From the NCBI RefSeq assembly GCF_001613405.1, contig NZ_BDCH01000019.1, positions 62,001 through 126,000 on the forward strand: 64,000 nt of DNA, written 5' to 3'. Position numbers and translations under genes: made by a program. Position 1 is the stretch's first letter; every line of letters starts with the position of its first letter. This stretch comes from Nocardia crassostreae (lineage in GTDB: Bacteria; Actinomycetota; Actinomycetes; Mycobacteriales; Mycobacteriaceae). This document shows positions 27,483 to 35,767 of this stretch, piece by piece. The notes below the pieces were generated by a model. That model ran no database searches. It was not told the origin of the DNA and was given only the letters and a program-made list of their open reading frames with translations.

Positions 27483-29279
27483 ATGAGCGGTGACCGGTCG
27501 ATGTGGGACAACCGGGTGCACTGCGCGCTCGGCGAGTTGTCCACGCGCTATATAAAAATCACCGAGGAATCGGTGCTGACAATGGTCGCCGCCCGGTTCG
27601 CGTCCCGATTCGAGGCCGCGGATCGGCTGTACACGGACAAGAAGCCCAATTGGCATCATCGCGTACGGAAGTCGCTGGAGGACCTCACCACGGCCGGGCT
27701 GGTGCGCGAGTTCCATCTGACCGAGGCCGGGGAGCGCGCGCTCGGTGACGCGTGCGAGCGAGCGCGGCGGGTCGAGGAACGCCCGCTCACCTCGCCTCCG
27801 GACCCGCGCGAACGGGCGGAGATGCCGATCGCGGGTGTGCTCACGCCGCCATTGCGCGCGGAGTTCATAGCGAAGAACGGCGGTGGGCGCTCGCCGGATC
27901 CGATTCCGGTCATGATCGAGCTGAATCTCCGGTACCGCAGCGGACCGAGCAAGGCGATGGCCCGTGTCAAGGAACTGTGGCGCTACCTCGGCAGGCCGGA
28001 CGAGCCGCGGCTGCTGGCCGACGAGTACGCGGTCGGCGAGCTCACCACCACCGAGATCGAAGGTTTGATCTCGGCGGACGCGGTCGGCATCGACTGGATC
28101 GATCGCTCGATCTATCGGATCTGGCCGGACTTCCCGATCGAGACGCAGATCGACGCGTCGGCGCGGACCATCAAGGCCACGGCCGCACAGCGGGCGTTCA
28201 GTAGCTTCGGCGACGGAATCGTCTGGGCGGTCATCGATTCGGGAATCCAAGGTGACCATCCGCATTTTCGCGGGTATCACACCCTCGACGATCCGACGGT
28301 CATCGGCTTGCACAAGGACTTCACCGGCACCGGCTCGGACCCGTTGATGGACGAGAAGGGGCACGGCACCCACGTGGCGGGCATCATTGCGGGCGGGCTG
28401 GAGCTGTGGGAGGGCACGACCGACCGGATCCTCGTCACCGAGAGGCGATTCAATGTCGCCGAACCGGAGACGCCCATAGTGAAACCGCGGCCGTTCGAGC
28501 GCCACGGCCTGGCGGGAATCGCGCCGCGCGCGAAGCTGGTGAGCCTCAAGGTGCTCGGCGGCCGGGGCACCCTCGACGCGCGTACCACCCGGGTGATCGA
28601 GGCGCTCGCCTATGTGCGTGAAATCAATGCCGCCAGTGGGAAATTGCCGCGCATCCAGGGCGTGAACCTGAGCCTGGGCTACGAATTCGATCCGGAATGG
28701 TTCGCTTGCGGGCGCAGCCCGCTGTGCCTCGAGGTGGACAAGCTGGTGCGTTCCGGGGTGGTCGTGGTGGTCGCGGCGGGCAATTCGGCGTACATCACCC
28801 TCAATGCCTCCATGTCGGACGTGCGGAAGTTCAGTGCGGCCATGACCATCAACGATCCGGGCAATGTCGAGCGGGCCATCACGGTGGGTTCGACGCACAA
28901 GGATTCGCCGCATTCCTATGGCATTTCGTACTTCTCCTCGCGCGGCCCGACCGCGGACGGCCGCAATAAGCCCGACCTCGTCGCGCCGGGCGAGCGAATC
29001 GCCGCGGCAGCGGCCGGTGACCTGCTGCGGCCGGTAGCGAACACGCTCGACAACAAGGGCGCGGGCATGGCCGTCTATATCGAGGACAGCGGCACCAGTA
29101 TGGCCGCTCCCCACGTGTCCGGCGCGGCCGCGGCATTCCTGTCGGTGCAGCGCGAATTTATCGGCGACCCGGAGGCCGTCAAACGGATCCTGGTCTCCTC
29201 GGCCACCTCCCTCTGCCGTGACCGCGCCTTCCAGGGCGGCGGACTGGTCGACCTCATGCGCGCTCTTCAGTCGGTGTGA
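27483..29279 (+). CDS. Subtilisin-like (S8) protease with N-terminal winged-helix-like domain
   Basis: A 598-aa subtilase. The catalytic triad is Asp252 (AVIDSG), His294 (GHGTHVAG) and Ser539 (SGTSMAAPHVSG), with the oxyanion Asn in VVAAGNS. The N-terminal 95 residues lack a signal peptide and instead read like a winged helix (HHRVRKSLEDLTTAGLV, then LTEAGERAL), similar in outline to the N-terminal module of Mrr-type proteins. No classical I9 propeptide is obvious. The catalytic domain has inserts after GHGTHVAG (about 305-340). It sits between the metallopeptidase and the hydrolase in the LysM unit. A cytoplasmic regulatory or effector protease is more likely than a secreted scavenger. Confidence 0.9.
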   Translation: MSGDRSMWDNRVHCALGELSTRYIKITEESVLTMVAARFASRFEAADRLYTDKKPNWHHRVRKSLEDLTTAGLVREFHLTEAGERALGDACERARRVEERPLTSPPDPRERAEMPIAGVLTPPLRAEFIAKNGGGRSPDPIPVMIELNLRYRSGPSKAMARVKELWRYLGRPDEPRLLADEYAVGELTTTEIEGLISADAVGIDWIDRSIYRIWPDFPIETQIDASARTIKATAAQRAFSSFGDGIVWAVIDSGIQGDHPHFRGYHTLDDPTVIGLHKDFTGTGSDPLMDEKGHGTHVAGIIAGGLELWEGTTDRILVTERRFNVAEPETPIVKPRPFERHGLAGIAPRAKLVSLKVLGGRGTLDARTTRVIEALAYVREINAASGKLPRIQGVNLSLGYEFDPEWFACGRSPLCLEVDKLVRSGVVVVVAAGNSAYITLNASMSDVRKFSAAMTINDPGNVERAITVGSTHKDSPHSYGISYFSSRGPTADGRNKPDLVAPGERIAAAAAGDLLRPVANTLDNKGAGMAVYIEDSGTSMAAPHVSGAAAAFLSVQREFIGDPEAVKRILVSSATSLCRDRAFQGGGLVDLMRALQSV

Positions 29280-29318
29280 ATCCGCAATCGGTGTGAATTT
29301 CCGGAAAGGACAAGGAAA

Positions 29319-30653
29319 ATGACCGATACGATCGTCGGCCGCCCCTTCTGGCGACTGGTCTTCGACGATGACGGCGATGCGCAACCTCAGCAGGTCGCCA
29401 CCCTCTCCCAGGAGATCCGCGATTCGGGGGTGACCGATATCGTGTTCTTCTCCCACGGCTGGAACAATGGCGAGGACACCGCGGTCCGGCTCTACAAGAG
29501 ATGGTTCGAATTACTCGCCGCGCACGTCGGGGCGGCGCGCAAGGTGGGATTCGTCGGCGTGTTCTGGCCCTCGCAACTGTGGCGTGACGAACCGATCCCC
29601 GATGTCGACTCGGCCCCAAGACATGTCGGCGACGGAGCCGCGGCGCTGGACGCCGGGGCGACGGTCGACGCGGGCGCGCCGACGCTCGACCCGCTCGTTC
29701 TCGCCGACCTGAAGAGCATGTTCCCCAAGGGCTCCGGACAACTCGACGCCATAGCCGGTCTGCTCGCCGCACCGCCCAGCCGCGCGACCCTCAATGACCT
29801 TTTCGCACAGCTGCGTTCGTTCCACGAGGCCACCCCGCAGGGCTTCGGCGACGGAGAAACCGAGCAGGGCGGCGACCCCGGCATGCTCGACGCCACCGAC
29901 CATTCCCCCGTCGAGCTGTTCGAGGAGTTCGCGGCCAAACTCGCCGACACCGGAGTCGAATTCGGTTCCGGCGGCGGCGAAGCCGGGCTCGGCGACTTCC
30001 TCGACAAGGCCCTGCACGGCGCGAAGGAGGCGCTGCGCCAGCTCAGCTACTGGAAGATGAAGAACCGCGCGGGCGTGGTCGGCCGCACCGGCCTCGGCCC
30101 CGTGGTCGCGAAACTCGGCGCTGACCACCCTGGTCTGCGCGTCCACCTCGTCGGCCACAGCTTCGGCGCACGGGTCGTGGCCTACGCCCTCGACGGCCTG
30201 CCCGACGGTTCCGCGACGGTGAAGTCCATAACCTTGCTGCAAGGCGCATTCTCGCGCTTCACCTTCACCGACCGGCTCCCCTTCCGCGACGGAAGCGGTG
30301 CGCTGGCGGGCCGCCTGGCCCGTCTCGACGGGCCGCTGACCGTCTGCCATTCCAGCCACGATTCGGCATTGAGCACCATGTACCCGCTCGCCTCACTCGC
30401 GGCCAAGGACGACGCCAGAGGCGCCGACGACAGACTGTTCCGCTTCCGCGCCATGGGATCTCACGGCGCCTTCGACGCCGAGCGCCACCCACTGGGCAAC
30501 CCCGGCACCGCCTATCCGTTCCAACCCCACCGCATGCTCAACCTGGACGCCTCCGACGTGGTCAACCAGGGCGGCCCGCCCAGCGGCGCACACAGCGACA
30601 TCTTCAAAACCCAACTCGCCTGGGTTGTCGCAGCAGCGGGCGGATTGACCTAG
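29319..30653 (+). CDS. Alpha/beta hydrolase (lipase-like)
   Basis: A 444-aa hydrolase. The oxyanion-hole segment is IVFFSHGWNN, the nucleophile elbow is GHSFGA (Ser281), and the catalytic His is probably in one of the late motifs, such as AMGSHGAF or PHRML. A helical, Gly/Asp-rich insertion of about 130 residues (about 95-225) separates strand 4 from the nucleophile. No signal peptide. It is the last gene of the LysM unit (39 bp after the subtilase), ends with TAG, and is convergent with the oxidoreductase gene. Substrate unknown. Confidence 0.8.
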   Translation: MTDTIVGRPFWRLVFDDDGDAQPQQVATLSQEIRDSGVTDIVFFSHGWNNGEDTAVRLYKRWFELLAAHVGAARKVGFVGVFWPSQLWRDEPIPDVDSAPRHVGDGAAALDAGATVDAGAPTLDPLVLADLKSMFPKGSGQLDAIAGLLAAPPSRATLNDLFAQLRSFHEATPQGFGDGETEQGGDPGMLDATDHSPVELFEEFAAKLADTGVEFGSGGGEAGLGDFLDKALHGAKEALRQLSYWKMKNRAGVVGRTGLGPVVAKLGADHPGLRVHLVGHSFGARVVAYALDGLPDGSATVKSITLLQGAFSRFTFTDRLPFRDGSGALAGRLARLDGPLTVCHSSHDSALSTMYPLASLAAKDDARGADDRLFRFRAMGSHGAFDAERHPLGNPGTAYPFQPHRMLNLDASDVVNQGGPPSGAHSDIFKTQLAWVVAAAGGLT

Positions 30654-30669
30654 ACCGGTCTCGCTCGAA

Positions 30670-31656
30670 TCAGACCTCGGTCGCGGACAGTGCGATCTTG
30701 GCGTTGCGGCCGGGGCGCTCGCTGGCGGCCGCGGCGTCAGCGGCGGCATTCAGGGAGAAGGCCGCTTCCACCTCGAGTTGCAGCGCGCCCCGCGCGGCGA
30801 GGCCGACGAGTTCGGTGATCAGGCGGCGGCGGTCGGCCGCGCCGATCTCCTCGGCACGCTTGGAGCCCCAGAAGCCTTTGACCACAGCCTGTTTGAAGAT
30901 CATCTTGCCCGGATCGATCACCAGGGGCTGACCCGAGAGGGCGCCGAAGGAGATCAGTTCGCCGCGCGGGCCCAGCAGGGCGAGCAGGTCGTTGGCGGCG
31001 CGGCCGCCGACCTGGTCCACGGCGCGGGCGATGGGTGCGCCGCCGGTGGCCGCGGTGGCCTGTTCGAGCCAGTCGGCGGATTCGGTGTCGAAGACCGGGT
31101 CGAAGCCCAAGTCCTGCAAGGCTTTCTGGGCGGCGGGGCTGCGGACCAGGTTGAGGACGTTGATGCCGCGGTCGCGGGCGAGCACGTTCAGCAGGCGGCC
31201 GACCGCGCCGTTGGCGGCATTGACGGTCATCCAGTCGCCGGAGGACAGTTGCAGATCCTCGAGCAGCATGAGCGCGCTGAGCGGCATGGCCAGCAGCTGG
31301 CTCGCGGTGGCGTCGGAGACCGAGTCCGGGACCGGGACGATCGCGGCGGCGGGGGCCAGGAAGTACTCCGCCCAGGCGCCCTGGATGCCCGAAACCGTCA
31401 CGCGCTGACCGATTTCCAGGCCGGTCACGGCCGCGCCCAGGGCGTGGATGCGGCCCACGGCCTCGGTGCCGGGGATGGCGGGCAGCGGCGGCCGATAGCC
31501 GTACACGCCGCGAATAATGGCGAGATCGTGATTGTGGATCGGCGCGAGGATCAGTTCGATCCGCACCTCGTCGGGGCCGGGTTCCGGAATCGGCCGCTCC
31601 GTGGCGACCAGGACATCCTTCGGCTCGCCGAACTGCTCGATGACTACCGCACGCAT
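30670..31656 (-). CDS. Zinc-independent MDR/quinone-oxidoreductase-like alcohol dehydrogenase
   Basis: A 328-aa medium-chain dehydrogenase/reductase. Seen: EVRIELILAPIHNHDLAIIRG, PAIPGTEAVGRIHALG, GQRVTVSG, and the NADP site NAANGAVGRLLNVLA. The structural-zinc cysteines are absent, which places it with the quinone oxidoreductase/enoyl reductase branch. ATG 31656 is preceded by AGGAG. It lies just downstream of ohr on the same strand (25-bp gap), so it may be co-transcribed with the peroxide-stress pair and reduce reactive carbonyls or quinones. Confidence 0.85.
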   Translation of the reverse strand: MRAVVIEQFGEPKDVLVATERPIPEPGPDEVRIELILAPIHNHDLAIIRGVYGYRPPLPAIPGTEAVGRIHALGAAVTGLEIGQRVTVSGIQGAWAEYFLAPAAAIVPVPDSVSDATASQLLAMPLSALMLLEDLQLSSGDWMTVNAANGAVGRLLNVLARDRGINVLNLVRSPAAQKALQDLGFDPVFDTESADWLEQATAATGGAPIARAVDQVGGRAANDLLALLGPRGELISFGALSGQPLVIDPGKMIFKQAVVKGFWGSKRAEEIGAADRRRLITELVGLAARGALQLEVEAAFSLNAAADAAAASERPGRNAKIALSATEV

Positions 31657-31681
31657 AGTCCGCTCCTTCCGATCAGTGTTC

Positions 31682-32104
31682 TCAGTCTTCGGCGACCAGG
31701 ACCTGGACGTCGATATTTCCGCGCACCGCATTGGAATACGGGCGCACCTGGTGCGCCGCCTCGGCCAGCGCCGTCGCCTCCGCACGGGGCAGGTGCGGCA
31801 GCGACACCTCGAGCGTCACCGCCAACTCGAACCCACCGGCGTCATTGGGCCCGATGCCGACCTTCGCGCCGACGGCCGAATCGGCGATATCCGCCTTGGC
31901 CCGCGCGCCCACCAGGCGCAGCGCCGAATGGAAGCAGGCCGCGTACCCGGCCGCGAACAGCTGCTCGGGATTGGTCCCCTCACCATTGCCGCCAAGCTCC
32001 TTCGGCGCGGACAGGTGCGCGTCGATCTTGCCGTCGGTGCTGCGCGTGCGCCCGTTGCGGCCGTCACCGGTCGCCAGCGCCCCGGCGGTGTACAGAACGT
32101 TCAT
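31682..32104 (-). CDS. ohr: Organic hydroperoxide resistance protein (Ohr/OsmC family), second catalytic Cys replaced
   Basis: A 140-aa Ohr protein, a thiol peroxidase that reduces organic hydroperoxides using a Cys pair. The peroxidatic Cys is present in YAACFHSAL, together with GRNGRTRSTDG and NPEQLFAAGY. In the second motif, normally VCPYSNATRGNI, the sequence reads QVRPYSNAVRGNI: the resolving Cys is Arg (CGC), one transition from TGC. The gene overlaps ohrR by one base (TAATG), so translation is probably coupled, and it is under the OhrR operator upstream. Identity is certain; full activity is doubtful. Confidence 0.9.
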   Translation of the reverse strand: MNVLYTAGALATGDGRNGRTRSTDGKIDAHLSAPKELGGNGEGTNPEQLFAAGYAACFHSALRLVGARAKADIADSAVGAKVGIGPNDAGGFELAVTLEVSLPHLPRAEATALAEAAHQVRPYSNAVRGNIDVQVLVAED

Positions 32105-32550
32105 TACTTCTCCTTGGGGGTATTCAGCGCCGCGGTCACCCGCCGCAATGTGTCACGCAGGGCCGCAAGCTCTTCCATCGACAATCCGGTGGCCTCGGCC
32201 ATCTGCGCCGGTATCTCGCACGCCCGGCCGTACATGGCACGACCGCGCTCCGTGAGCCGGATCTCCACCCGCCGCTCATCGGCGACCGACCGCCTGCGCT
32301 CCACCAGCCCGGCCGCCGCAAGCCGCTTCAGCAGCGGCGACAACGTCCCGGAGTCCAGCGCCAGCGCCGCGCACAGGTCACCGACGGTGCGCTCGTCGCG
32401 CTCCCACAGCACCAGCATCACCAGGTACTGCGGATACGTCAGCCCCATCTCCTCGAGCTTCGGCCGATAAGCGGCGGTCATTGCCCGCATTGCCTCGTAG
32501 AGCGGGAAACAGACCTGCTGCTCGAGCGCCATCGGGTCGGCCATGTCCAT
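32104..32550 (-). CDS. ohrR: OhrR-type MarR-family peroxide-sensing repressor
   Basis: A 148-aa MarR-family repressor. The N-terminal helix has VCFPLYEAMRAM, the sensor Cys position of OhrR proteins, which is oxidised by organic hydroperoxide to release DNA. Then come AYRPKLEEMGLTYPQYLVMLVLWE, the recognition region DLCAALALDSGTLSPLLKRLAAAGLV, and RRSVADERRVEIRLTERG. ATG 32550 has a GGGGG stretch upstream; 32544 is an alternative. It is the first gene of an ohrR-ohr-oxidoreductase unit with a palindromic operator just upstream. Confidence 0.9.
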   Translation of the reverse strand: MDMADPMALEQQVCFPLYEAMRAMTAAYRPKLEEMGLTYPQYLVMLVLWERDERTVGDLCAALALDSGTLSPLLKRLAAAGLVERRRSVADERRVEIRLTERGRAMYGRACEIPAQMAEATGLSMEELAALRDTLRRVTAALNTPKEK

Positions 32551-32564
32551 GACTGTAGCCCCCA

Positions 32565-32586
32565 ATTAAGTTGTGCACAATTTAAT
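32565..32586. promoter_or_regulatory. OhrR operator candidate, 22-bp palindrome
   Basis: A perfect core TTGTGCACAA (32571-32580) extends to 22 bp with one mismatched pair and AT-rich outer arms (ATTAA/TTAAT). It lies 15 bp upstream of the ohrR start, where an autoregulatory OhrR site is expected. Confidence 0.65.
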
Positions 32587-32626
32587 GGCGTGTAGCGATC
32601 GTCACGCCACGATCGCGTCGAACCGG

Positions 32627-33505
32627 CTAGCGAATCGGGTACAGGACGAAACGCGGGAAGGCGCGGCGCGCGGGCGAGTCGCCGATCTCGTCGAGGGCCG
32701 CGCGGATATCGCGCAGGTCATCGGGGGTCATCTGGAGCGGGAGCTCATCGGGCTGGTAGGTCGCGCCGATCGGATAGTCCTTGCCCGGTTCGGTGCTCAT
32801 CTCGATATGGCAGCCGAGAATGTGGGTGATCGGCCGCCGGTCGCAGAGCGCGATCATGCGGTCGATGGTGCGACCGAAGGCGGCCCAGTCCCGGATGTAG
32901 AGACGGCCGGGGTAGACCGTGTCGCCGGTGAGCAGAATGCCGGTCCACGGGTCATAGAAGGTGACGGCCGCATCGTCGTGACCGGGGGTGGCCAGGCATT
33001 CCAGGATGCGGCCGCCCAGATCGAGAGGTCGTGTGGCGTCGGGATTCTCGGTGAATCTGAAGTAGTTCCAGGCGCTGGTCAGCTCGGCGTCCACCACCGT
33101 GGTGGCGGGCCGGTCGGCGAACTGGGCGTCGGCCGCGATGTGGTCGGTGTGGGTGTGGGTGTGCACCACCAGCAGTTCGTAGTCCGGCCGGGGGTGCCGC
33201 GCGAGCCAGTCCTCGACGAGGTCGTCGACCACCCGGCGCAGGGGGAAGAATTCGGCGTATGCCGTTGCGCCGGTGTCGATCAGCACCGCGCGGGCATTGC
33301 CGAACAGCATGTACAGGAACGGCGCTTCACAGTGGACGGCCATGTTCTGCCGCAGGATCACGGTGTGCTCGTCGTAGGCGTGTACCTGGATGTCGTCGTC
33401 GGTATTGTGCTTGGCCGACGGTGAGCCGTGGATCCACCGGACATCCAGTGCACGGGCCTCGGGATGCACCCGAGCGAAATCGATGAGCGATGCGCCTGCG
33501 GTCAT
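32627..33505 (-). CDS. MBL-fold metallo-hydrolase
   Basis: A 292-aa metallo-beta-lactamase-fold hydrolase. The binuclear zinc motif is VVHTHTHTDHIAAD (HxHxDH). The downstream His is in ATPGHDDAAV, the bridging Asp in LLTGDTVYPG, and a late His in LGCHIEM. VLIDTGAT is the usual strand before the active site. There is no signal peptide. Its neighbours (ohr and cyn units) do not fix a substrate; a thioester or lactone hydrolase is possible. Confidence 0.87.
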   Translation of the reverse strand: MTAGASLIDFARVHPEARALDVRWIHGSPSAKHNTDDDIQVHAYDEHTVILRQNMAVHCEAPFLYMLFGNARAVLIDTGATAYAEFFPLRRVVDDLVEDWLARHPRPDYELLVVHTHTHTDHIAADAQFADRPATTVVDAELTSAWNYFRFTENPDATRPLDLGGRILECLATPGHDDAAVTFYDPWTGILLTGDTVYPGRLYIRDWAAFGRTIDRMIALCDRRPITHILGCHIEMSTEPGKDYPIGATYQPDELPLQMTPDDLRDIRAALDEIGDSPARRAFPRFVLYPIR

Positions 33506-33553
33506 GACCGCACAGTACCGAAACCCGCAGCGCCGCTTCTCCGATACGGCGGG

Positions 33554-34435
33554 TCAGCGGATCAGGGTCGTGAGCACGCGGGTGAGAGCGGCGGAGCCCG
33601 CGCTCTCGTAGCCGTCGGCGCGGCGCAGCAGGGCGACGCGACGGGCGGGCGGCGGGGGGTCGACGGCCAGGGCGGTCAGGCCGGGGTGGTCGGCGGCGAC
33701 GGCGGTCAGAAGCAAGGTGAACAGGTCGGTGCGCTGCACTATTTCGATCAGTGCCTGAATCGAATTGGCCTGCACGGCAATGCGGGGGTGCACGCGGTGG
33801 GTGTGCAAGTAGTCGTCGATATGGCTGCGAGTCGCGAAATCGGCGCTCAGCAGCGCGAGTTCGAGTCCGGCCAGGTCCCGCACCGGGAGGGCCGCGGCCC
33901 GGTCGTGCTCGGACTGCGCTCCGGCGACCAGGCTGAGGGTTTCGGTGCACAGGCCGGTGGCGTCGATCCCTGGCAGATGGCTGCGGTCGAAGGCGATACC
34001 GAGGTCGAATTCGTCTGCCAGCAAACCGGTTTCGATGCGATCCTGGGTCGTCTCGGTGGTCTCGAGGTCGAGCCGGGGGTGACGGCGGCGCAGTTCGGCG
34101 GTGAGCGGGCCGACGAGGTAGGCGGTGAAGGTCGGGGTGAGCACCAGTCGAACGCTGCCCCGGGACAGGTCGGCGACATCGTGCACCGCGCGTTCGGCGG
34201 CGCGCAGTTCACGAATCGCGCGGGCGGCGTAGCGGGTGTAGGCCGCGCCCGCGTCGGTGAGCCGGACGGTGCGCCCGCTGCGGTCCAGTAGTTGTGCGCC
34301 CAAAGCCTTTTCGAGTTGTTTGATCTGCTGGGACAGGGTCGGCTGCGAGATGTGCAGGTCGTGCGCGGCGCGGGTGAAGTTGCCCTGTTCGGCGACCGCG
34401 AGCAGGTAGCGCACATGACGCAGTTCCGGGTCCAT
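33554..34435 (-). CDS. LysR-family regulator of the cyanate genes (CynR-like)
   Basis: A 293-aa LysR-type regulator. The helix-turn-helix is in MDPELRHVRYLLAVAEQGNFTRAAHDLHISQPTLSQQI, the linker helix follows, and the effector domain begins VRLVLTPTFTAYLVGPLTAEL. It is divergent from carbonic anhydrase and cyanase, the arrangement of cynR-cynT-cynS in other bacteria, so cyanate-dependent activation is likely. A symmetric CTAT-N11-ATAG box lies 8 bp upstream of its start codon. ATG 34435 is used because the conserved HTH begins immediately. Confidence 0.87.
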   Translation of the reverse strand: MDPELRHVRYLLAVAEQGNFTRAAHDLHISQPTLSQQIKQLEKALGAQLLDRSGRTVRLTDAGAAYTRYAARAIRELRAAERAVHDVADLSRGSVRLVLTPTFTAYLVGPLTAELRRRHPRLDLETTETTQDRIETGLLADEFDLGIAFDRSHLPGIDATGLCTETLSLVAGAQSEHDRAAALPVRDLAGLELALLSADFATRSHIDDYLHTHRVHPRIAVQANSIQALIEIVQRTDLFTLLLTAVAADHPGLTALAVDPPPPARRVALLRRADGYESAGSAALTRVLTTLIR

Positions 34436-34442
34436 GGCCCAA

Positions 34443-34461
34443 CTATAGATGAGGCCAATAG
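34443..34461. promoter_or_regulatory. LysR box (CTAT-N11-ATAG) in the cyn divergent promoter
   Basis: A perfect 4+4 dyad with an 11-bp spacer matches the T-N11-A consensus of LysR operators. It is close to the regulator start and about 90 bp from the carbonic anhydrase start, fitting autorepression plus activation of the divergent genes. Confidence 0.6.
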
Positions 34462-34548
34462 CAGCGATGGAAACTACGACTTGGACACTATACACACTGG
34501 TAGAGCACAGTTGATCGTGTCAGCCACCGGCCGATCCAAGGAGTGACC

Positions 34549-35139
34549 ATGCACGATCTCGCGGCGGGCGTCGCACAGTTTCAGCGCACCGTCTTCCCCG
34601 CCAAAACCCCGCTGTTCACCCGGCTCGCGGGGACACATCAGCCGACCGCGCTGTTCATCGGCTGTTCGGACGCCCGCGTCGTGCCCGAGTTGATCACGCA
34701 GAGCGAGCCCGGGGACCTGTTCGTCATTCGCACCGCGGGCAATATCGTGCCCGCCTACTCCCCCGGCTCCGATGGCGTGGCCGCGAGTATCGAATATGCC
34801 GTCGCCGCGCTGCGGGTCACCGATATCGTCGTCTGCGGCCATTCGGCGTGCGGGGCGATGACGGCGCTCGCCGAACACCACGATCTCACCACCGCACCGG
34901 CGGTCGCGGGCTGGCTGCGGCACGCGGACGCCGCCCGCGCCCGGGCCGCCATGTCCGGCGGCCCGGCATCCGTCGATGCCCTGGTGCGCGCGAATGTGCA
35001 TGCGCAACTGGCGAATCTGGCCACCCACCCCGCGGTTGCGGCCGCGCTGGCCGACCACGCCCTCACGCTGCACGGCTGGATCTACGACATCGGCAGCGGC
35101 GCGGTCGACGAGGTCGCGCCCGCCGCACTTCCCGCCTGA
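34549..35139 (+). CDS. cynT: Beta-class carbonic anhydrase of the cyanate operon
   Basis: A 196-aa beta-carbonic anhydrase. Zinc ligands are Cys in FIGCSDARV (with the Asp-Arg pair) and His/Cys in VVCGHSACGAM. AGNIVPAYSPGSDGVAASIEYA is the usual core. Paired with cyanase, it supplies the bicarbonate used in cyanate breakdown and stops CO2 loss. ATG 34549 has AAGGAG 5 bp upstream, which decides against the GTG 34543 start. The cyanase gene follows after 28 bp in the same direction. Confidence 0.92.
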   Translation: MHDLAAGVAQFQRTVFPAKTPLFTRLAGTHQPTALFIGCSDARVVPELITQSEPGDLFVIRTAGNIVPAYSPGSDGVAASIEYAVAALRVTDIVVCGHSACGAMTALAEHHDLTTAPAVAGWLRHADAARARAAMSGGPASVDALVRANVHAQLANLATHPAVAAALADHALTLHGWIYDIGSGAVDEVAPAALPA

Positions 35140-35167
35140 AATCCCCACCCCCGAAAGGAAACCCATC

Positions 35168-35638
35168 ATGGTGCACGCTCAGTTCGATCCCACCGCACGC
35201 CAGGCCCTGGCCGCCACCGCCGTCGAGGCCAAGATCCGGAAGGACCTGTCCTGGCAGCAGATCTCCGACGCCGCCGGGCTGTCGGTCGCCTTCGTCACCG
35301 CGGCCGTGCTCGGCCAGCATCCCCTCCCCGAGTCCGCCGCAACGGCCGTCGCCGAACTCCTGGAACTCGGTGACGAGGCCGCAATCCTGTTGCAGACCAT
35401 CCATTCTCGCGGTTCCATTCCCGGCAGGGTGCCGACGGATCCGACCATCTACCGCTTCTACGAGATGCTTCAAGTCTACGGCACCACGCTCAAAGCCCTT
35501 GTGCACGAACAGTTCGGCGACGGCATCATCAGTGCCATCAACTTCGAGCTGGATGTGCGCAAGGTCGCCGATCCCGAGGGCGGCGAGCGCGCCGTGATCA
35601 CCCTCGACGGCAAGTACCTGCCGACGAAGCCCTTCTGA
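35168..35638 (+). CDS. cynS: Cyanate hydratase (cyanase)
   Basis: A 156-aa cyanase, which converts cyanate and bicarbonate to ammonia and CO2. The N-terminal helix-turn-helix-like domain is followed by the signature catalytic domain: PTDPTIYRFYEMLQVYG carries the Arg and Glu, and DGIISAINFELDV carries the Ser of the active site. Length is normal. ATG 35168 has AAAGGAAA upstream. It forms the cynR-cynT-cynS module with its neighbours, giving cyanate detoxification and use of cyanate nitrogen. Confidence 0.96.
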   Translation: MVHAQFDPTARQALAATAVEAKIRKDLSWQQISDAAGLSVAFVTAAVLGQHPLPESAATAVAELLELGDEAAILLQTIHSRGSIPGRVPTDPTIYRFYEMLQVYGTTLKALVHEQFGDGIISAINFELDVRKVADPEGGERAVITLDGKYLPTKPF

Positions 35639-35646
35639 GCCGAACC

Positions 35647-35662
35647 CCACCCCCTTGGGTGG
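35647..35662 (+). terminator. Short hairpin after cynS
   Basis: CCACCC and GGGTGG form a perfect 6-bp stem with a 4-nt loop 8 bp after the cynS stop. No T-run follows, so it is a weak or Rho-assisted terminator at best. Confidence 0.4.
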
Positions 35663-35767
35663 TGATCTGTTCACCCTCGAGGGCGCGATCACAGCACTCG
35701 GGGTCCTGATATCGGCGGCCGAGACGGCGCAGAGTGGTAAGCCACCACCAGTGAACCGGAGCCACCG

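Noticed and set aside
26790..29456. An 888-aa minus-strand frame opposite the subtilase
   Set aside because: The plus strand has complete subtilase and metallopeptidase motifs; the antisense frame has none.
18765..30653. Contractile injection system or prophage tail
   Set aside because: Only the cytoplasmic LysM protein hints at it; no sheath, tube, baseplate wedge, AAA+ ATPase or tape-measure gene is recognisable, so it is kept only as one hypothesis.
30778..32595. A 605-aa plus-strand frame across oxidoreductase-ohr-ohrR
   Set aside because: It is shadow; the three minus-strand genes have full family motifs and correct operon spacing.
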